In this document: in pieces, positions 4,590 to 7,539 of the stretch
Numbering within the stretch: position 1 is the first letter of the stretch
Layout: the number at the start of each line of letters is the position of its first letter
Assembly (NCBI GenBank): GCA_018263655.1
Contig: JAANWY010000376.1
Location: 1 to 7,539, forward strand
Length of the DNA stretch: 7,539 bases
Source: Anaerolineales bacterium
Lineage (GTDB): Bacteria > Chloroflexota > Anaerolineae > Epilineales > JAANWY01
Direction of reading: 5' to 3'
Made by a program: the position numbers and the translations under genes
Notes under the pieces: model-generated
Told to the model about the DNA's origin: nothing
Seen by the model: only the letters and a program-made list of their open reading frames with translations
Database searches by the model: none

Positions 4590-6305
4590 TTAGAAGCGGA
4601 TCAGCAACCAGAGAGTACCCATGGATAGCGTGACAATGGCCGCCGGAAACCCGTACTTGAGGAACGTGCCGTAGCTGATGGGGTAGCCGGCGCGCTCGGC
4701 GATGCCGGCGGCCACCAAGTTGGGCGACGAGCCGATTAGCGTACCGTTCCCCCCCATAGCCGCACCGACGGAGAGAGCATAGAACAACATCTTGCCTTCC
4801 GCCGCTGGAATTTGCTCACTTAGAAACCCCACCACGGGCAGCATCGCCGCCGTAAATGGGATATTGTCCACTGCCATGGACATGAAAGCCCCGACCCAGA
4901 CAATCATGATCATCGCCAGCTTCAAGTCCGTACCGACGAAGTCGGCCACCAGTGTCGCCACCCGAGCCAGCAGTCCAACTTCCTGGATGGCGCCCACCAT
5001 CATGAACAAGCTCATGAAGAACACCAACGTCGTCCAGTCCACCGCCTCGATCATCTCTTCCATGTCCGGGCGGATCCACACGAGGAGCGCCGTAGCCCCC
5101 ATAATGGCCGTGACGGCAGCCGTCAGGTGAAATTGTTCGCCGAAAAGAAACAGGATCAGCATCCCCAATCCGACCCAGCCGGCCTTCCGTAGCTCGTCGG
5201 GCTGCGTAATCTGGGATTGATCCTCCAGTCGCTTCACCAGCTCCGGCGTGCCCGAGGTTGCTTCGCGATAGGCGCGGAACCAGACCAACTCTACGTAGAG
5301 GGCCAGCGCTGCCATGGCCATCAGAACGCCGGGCGTGAGGTTGATGACAAACTGTGTAAACGAGATGCCGGCAAACGAGCCAATGAGAATGTTCGTCGGC
5401 GTGCCGATGAGGGTCGCGATACCACCCACGTTCGAGGCGAAAATCTCCGGCATCAGCAGTGGCAGCGGATTCATCTCTAACGCCAGCGCGATCCGGATGG
5501 TGATCGATGTCATCAACAGCATGGTCGTCACGTTGTCGAGAAAAGCCGATGCCACAGCGGTGATAAACATTAGAACGAGGACAAGTCCCCACGGCTTGCC
5601 ACGCGAGACGCGATAGGCGAAATAGGCCATCCACTGGAAGATACCCGAGCCCTCCACGATCGCCATGATGATCATCATGCCCATAATCAGAAAGATCACT
5701 TCCCAATCGACGTAGGAGATGGCGCGCTCGAAGTTGAAAATGAAGAGATTCTCGCTGACAAGCGCGCCGAGATAGCTGTGTGCGAAGACGATGGCTACAC
5801 CAGTCAGGGCCGCCAGCGTGTTGTGCAAGACTTCCAAGGCAATGAGCAGCAGGACACCGGCGAAGGTGACTGTAGCGACCCAGAACGCCAGTGTGAACTC
5901 GCGCTCCATCGGCTCAGCCGGCAACGCGAAAGTATTATTTTCCTCGAGGTTCGCCAAATCCTCGTTGGTGAGGTCGTAGCTTCGGGGTTTGAAGTGAGGG
6001 CGTTCGACCTCCACAGCCAGGTGCCCCACCGCCAGAGCTTCCTCCGGTACGGAGAGGATGAAGGCGCCACTAGGTTGACTCTCCGTCTCGTTGACGGGCT
6101 CTTCCTCGTCGCCGGCCAACACCTTGAGTACCGCACCAACCACCGGGCGGTTCTGCGAATCGATCAGCAGGCCAGTGATCGTTGGAGCATCGGGGTTCTC
6201 GCGGACTTGAGGGCCACCTTCCTGGGCGAAGCCGGCTCCCGTGCTCCACACAAATATGAGTGCGACACCCAGTAACAGTACAATTGAACGCCAGTGTTTA
6301 CGCAT
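4590..6305 (-). CDS. ArsB/NhaD-type (IT superfamily) permease with exported N-terminal domain
   Basis: A 571-residue membrane protein of the ion-transporter superfamily (ArsB/NhaD/SLC13/P-protein relatives). Residues 1-28 look like a signal peptide, with cleavage probably near GFA-QE. Residues about 40-110 resemble a small beta-sandwich of the carboxypeptidase-regulatory or Ig-like type (TGLLIDSQNRPVVGA). The transport domain begins near 138 with about 11-12 hydrophobic segments in two inverted halves. Each half has a DN helix break (D257-N258 in FLDNVTT; D480-N481 in AVDNIPF) and a hairpin motif (GTPTN at 301-305; GSSPN at 525-529), the usual cation and substrate sites. The substrate could be Na+/H+, arsenite or a dicarboxylate; sequence alone does not decide, and no arsenic genes are nearby. 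An aaggag site lies 4 nt before the ATG. The start overlaps the end of the upstream TIM-barrel gene by 8 nt, so translation is probably coupled. Confidence 0.9.
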   Translation of the reverse strand: MRKHWRSIVLLLGVALIFVWSTGAGFAQEGGPQVRENPDAPTITGLLIDSQNRPVVGAVLKVLAGDEEEPVNETESQPSGAFILSVPEEALAVGHLAVEVERPHFKPRSYDLTNEDLANLEENNTFALPAEPMEREFTLAFWVATVTFAGVLLLIALEVLHNTLAALTGVAIVFAHSYLGALVSENLFIFNFERAISYVDWEVIFLIMGMMIIMAIVEGSGIFQWMAYFAYRVSRGKPWGLVLVLMFITAVASAFLDNVTTMLLMTSITIRIALALEMNPLPLLMPEIFASNVGGIATLIGTPTNILIGSFAGISFTQFVINLTPGVLMAMAALALYVELVWFRAYREATSGTPELVKRLEDQSQITQPDELRKAGWVGLGMLILFLFGEQFHLTAAVTAIMGATALLVWIRPDMEEMIEAVDWTTLVFFMSLFMMVGAIQEVGLLARVATLVADFVGTDLKLAMIMIVWVGAFMSMAVDNIPFTAAMLPVVGFLSEQIPAAEGKMLFYALSVGAAMGGNGTLIGSSPNLVAAGIAERAGYPISYGTFLKYGFPAAIVTLSMGTLWLLIRF

Positions 6306-7167
6306 TCTGCTCCTTTTTCAATGCCGAGTACCTCGTCTGCAAGCGCTTCAATTCCTCTTCCTGACCGTGCATGGGGCACTCGCAGATCAGGGTTCCTGCC
6401 GCGCCGACGTCGACGAGGGCCTGCAGCAGCTCTTCCCAATGCATGTCCGAGTCGTCCAGGAGCAGGTGGTTCTGCTCGCCGGCCTCGGTGTAGTCGATAC
6501 CCGAGAAGTGCAAGTGCAGGTTGCCGATGGCAGCAACGCCTAGCACCTCGCGGGTGCGATCCAGTATCTGTCGGAACCTCTCGTATGTGTTCCACCCACC
6601 GTTGTTCCGCGCGTGGATGTGGGCGAAGTCGATGCACGGCTCAACGCCGTCAATCTCGTCTGCCAAGCAAAGCACTTGGTCGAGGGTGCCGAAGGCTGTC
6701 GGCTTACCCGTCGTCTCGGGTCGCAGCGTGACGCTGATGTCATCTGCCTGTAGCTCCTGTGCCAGCTCCGACAGATGCCGGCGCACCCGCTCGTAGACGG
6801 TATCTTCATCGTCATCGTGCATGAAGGCTGCGTGGAATATCAGGTCTGTCGCACCGGCCACCCACGCTGAGCGCGCCTGCACGCGCACCCAATCACGGCT
6901 CTGCTCGATCACTTCCGCGCGCGGCGAGTTGAAGTTGATGTAGTACACGCCGTGCACGCTCAGGGATACGTCGTGTTCCTTGGCCGCGCGGCAGATGGCT
7001 TTGGCCGTCCGATCGCTGACTATCCGCATGCGCGACCGGACCCACTCGATTTCCATGGCGCCCAAGCCGAGCTCACCCACGTAGGCCACGCCGCCGGCGC
7101 TGCTTCGTTTCGGCGCGTCCGGCAAGACGCCGGCGCTCCCGAAGCGCAGCCCGTCTGTCGATCTCAT
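6298..7167 (-). CDS. Endonuclease IV-like TIM-barrel protein (AP endonuclease family 2)
   Basis: A 289-residue metal-dependent TIM-barrel protein of the AP endonuclease 2 / xylose isomerase-like superfamily, closest in pattern to deoxyribonuclease IV (Nfo). LRFGSAG (7-13) starts the first strand. Likely trinuclear-zinc ligands in barrel order are H72 (SVHGVYYINF), H112 (IFHAAF), E151 (RPETTGK), D180 and H183 (CIDFAHIHA), H218 or H220 (NLHLHFSGID), H234 (GEQNHLLL) and E263 (ICECP). The order and spacing match Nfo (HAPY.IN, E in LENTAG, D-x-x-H, E near the end). Several strand motifs are degenerate, however, so this could be a divergent AP endonuclease or a sugar isomerase-like enzyme. It is probably cytoplasmic. 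An in-frame TAG 6 nt upstream makes 7167 the furthest start; the ribosome site is weak. It is the first gene of a two-gene operon with the permease, an uncommon partner. Confidence 0.85.
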   Translation of the reverse strand: MRSTDGLRFGSAGVLPDAPKRSSAGGVAYVGELGLGAMEIEWVRSRMRIVSDRTAKAICRAAKEHDVSLSVHGVYYINFNSPRAEVIEQSRDWVRVQARSAWVAGATDLIFHAAFMHDDDEDTVYERVRRHLSELAQELQADDISVTLRPETTGKPTAFGTLDQVLCLADEIDGVEPCIDFAHIHARNNGGWNTYERFRQILDRTREVLGVAAIGNLHLHFSGIDYTEAGEQNHLLLDDSDMHWEELLQALVDVGAAGTLICECPMHGQEEELKRLQTRYSALKKEQNA

Positions 7168-7187
7168 ATGCTATTGCTTTTCAGAGT

Positions 7188-7203
7188 CCCGAGCTTGCTC
7201 GGG
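7188..7203 (-). other. Compact hairpin in the 5' leader of the TIM-barrel gene
   Basis: cccgagc (7188-7194) and gctcggg (7197-7203) are perfect reverse complements separated by tt. As RNA this gives a 6-bp stem closed by a four-base CUUG- or CAAG-type loop, depending on strand. It lies 21 bp upstream of the minus-strand ATG at 7167, so it would be part of that leader. No T-run accompanies it. Confidence 0.5.
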
Positions 7204-7214
7204 GCAGGTGCTAC

Positions 7215-7380
7215 GGAGCGAAGCAAGCGCAAGCGTTCAGCTACCCTTGCGAAGGTTAGGAAGAACCTTGGCAAGAGGCCGATTTCCGACTGGCGAGGGG
7301 CACCTCGACCCGAATGCGATTGGCAAACCTTCGCAAGGGTTCCCACTACCTGAACAGTTACAAGCAAGCTTCGCTACTCC
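7215..7380. repeat. MITE-like imperfect inverted-repeat element, about 166 bp
   Basis: The core is a 15-bp perfect inverted repeat, acccttgcgaaggtt (7243-7257) and aaccttcgcaagggt (7326-7340). The match continues outward with gaps: ggagcgaagcaagc (7215-7228) mirrors gcaagcttcgctactcc (7364-7380), and gttcag (7235-7240) mirrors ctgaac (7350-7355). The interior of about 70 bp has smaller hairpins, such as cgagg-ggca-cctcg (7294-7307), and no ORF of note. Nested arms around a short non-coding core suggest a non-autonomous mobile element or a dispersed palindromic repeat. No target duplication is obvious. Confidence 0.65.
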
Positions 7381-7408
7381 GATGTTCCATAGTCGTTGAA
7401 GGCTGTCC

Positions 7409-7420
7409 GTAACCGTTCAG
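7409..7420. repeat. Recurring 12-bp motif gtaaccgttcag
   Basis: gtaaccgttcag occurs here, again exactly at 2134-2145 just after the PDO gene, and with one mismatch on the opposite strand at 7350-7361 (gtaactgttcag). The pair near the window end points outward around a 47-bp spacer. The GTAA start recalls the ends of some insertion sequences such as IS66, but no transposase is present, so this is only a suggestion. Confidence 0.35.
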
Positions 7421-7438
7421 GAGGTATCAGGACTAGCA

Positions 7439-7535
7439 TCCTGAGTAGGTCAAAACGAAGTGGAGACCGTATCGAAGGGTGCGGGTTTGCGACGGTTCTT
7501 CGAACAAGCCGCACCCCCTTCGACTGGGCTCAGGA
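7439..7535. repeat. REP-like dispersed palindromic repeat with an interrupted arm
   Basis: The right arm runs ccgcacccccttcga (7509-7523), then ctgggctcagga (7524-7535). The left arm has tcctgag (7439-7445) and tcgaagggtgcgg (7472-7484), with a 26-bp insertion between those two parts and a 2-bp deletion in the G run. Pairing therefore covers the outer 7 bp and the inner 13-15 bp. ttcgacNNNgctcagga-type palindromes recur in many bacterial genomes, which I take as general knowledge of such repeats and cannot search here. The region codes for nothing recognisable and reaches within 4 bp of the window end. Confidence 0.6.
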
Positions 7536-7539
7536 CGTC

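Noticed and set aside
4412..4633. 73-codon plus-strand ORF after gdhA
   Set aside because: It runs through the terminator, has no ribosome-binding site and has low-complexity basic composition.

Overview
The window looks like chromosomal DNA from a free-living bacterium with moderately high GC. Long leucine/alanine-rich ORFs have good Shine-Dalgarno sites, and repeat-rich intergenic spacers separate them. The protein set would fit a Chloroflexota (Anaerolineae/Caldilineae-like) genome: a BshB1-like PIG-L deacetylase, an OsmC protein, a double-CxxC protein disulfide oxidoreductase, a CsoR/CstR-family repressor, a GdhA, and an ArsB/NhaD-type permease with an exported N-terminal domain. The phylum is an inference from protein style; no marker gene is present.

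Layout. Positions 1-209 hold a 102-bp structured inverted-repeat element and a repeat-rich leader. Three plus-strand genes follow: PIG-L/LmbE-type deacetylase (210-932), OsmC (1014-1430) and PDO/glutaredoxin-like protein (1465-2124). They are closely spaced and probably one transcript. A spacer carries a perfect 54-bp palindrome, a good sigma70-type promoter and three exact tandem 20-bp repeats, each with its own Shine-Dalgarno. It leads into a CsoR-family regulator (2371-2655). A 391-bp gap with an extended -10 promoter precedes glutamate dehydrogenase (3047-4339). A structured region ending in a bidirectional terminator (4538-4569) separates this from a minus-strand operon of an endonuclease IV-like TIM-barrel protein (6298-7167) and an ion-transporter-superfamily permease (4590-6305); the two genes overlap by 8 nt. 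The last 372 bp have no convincing gene and contain two inverted-repeat elements that look like dispersed or MITE-like repeats.

How it may work together. The first four genes read as a thiol-redox module: a possible low-molecular-weight-thiol deacetylase, a thiol peroxidase-like OsmC and a dithiol oxidoreductase. The regulator keeps the two cysteines of CsoR (C36, C65) but has tyrosine where the metal-binding histidine should be (Y61), which resembles persulfide-sensing CstR more than a copper sensor. A sulfane-sulfur or thiol-stress circuit is the most interesting hypothesis here, but it is inference. GdhA links 2-oxoglutarate and glutamate metabolism and appears independent. No CRISPR array, tRNA, rRNA, transposase gene or recognisable defence system was found.
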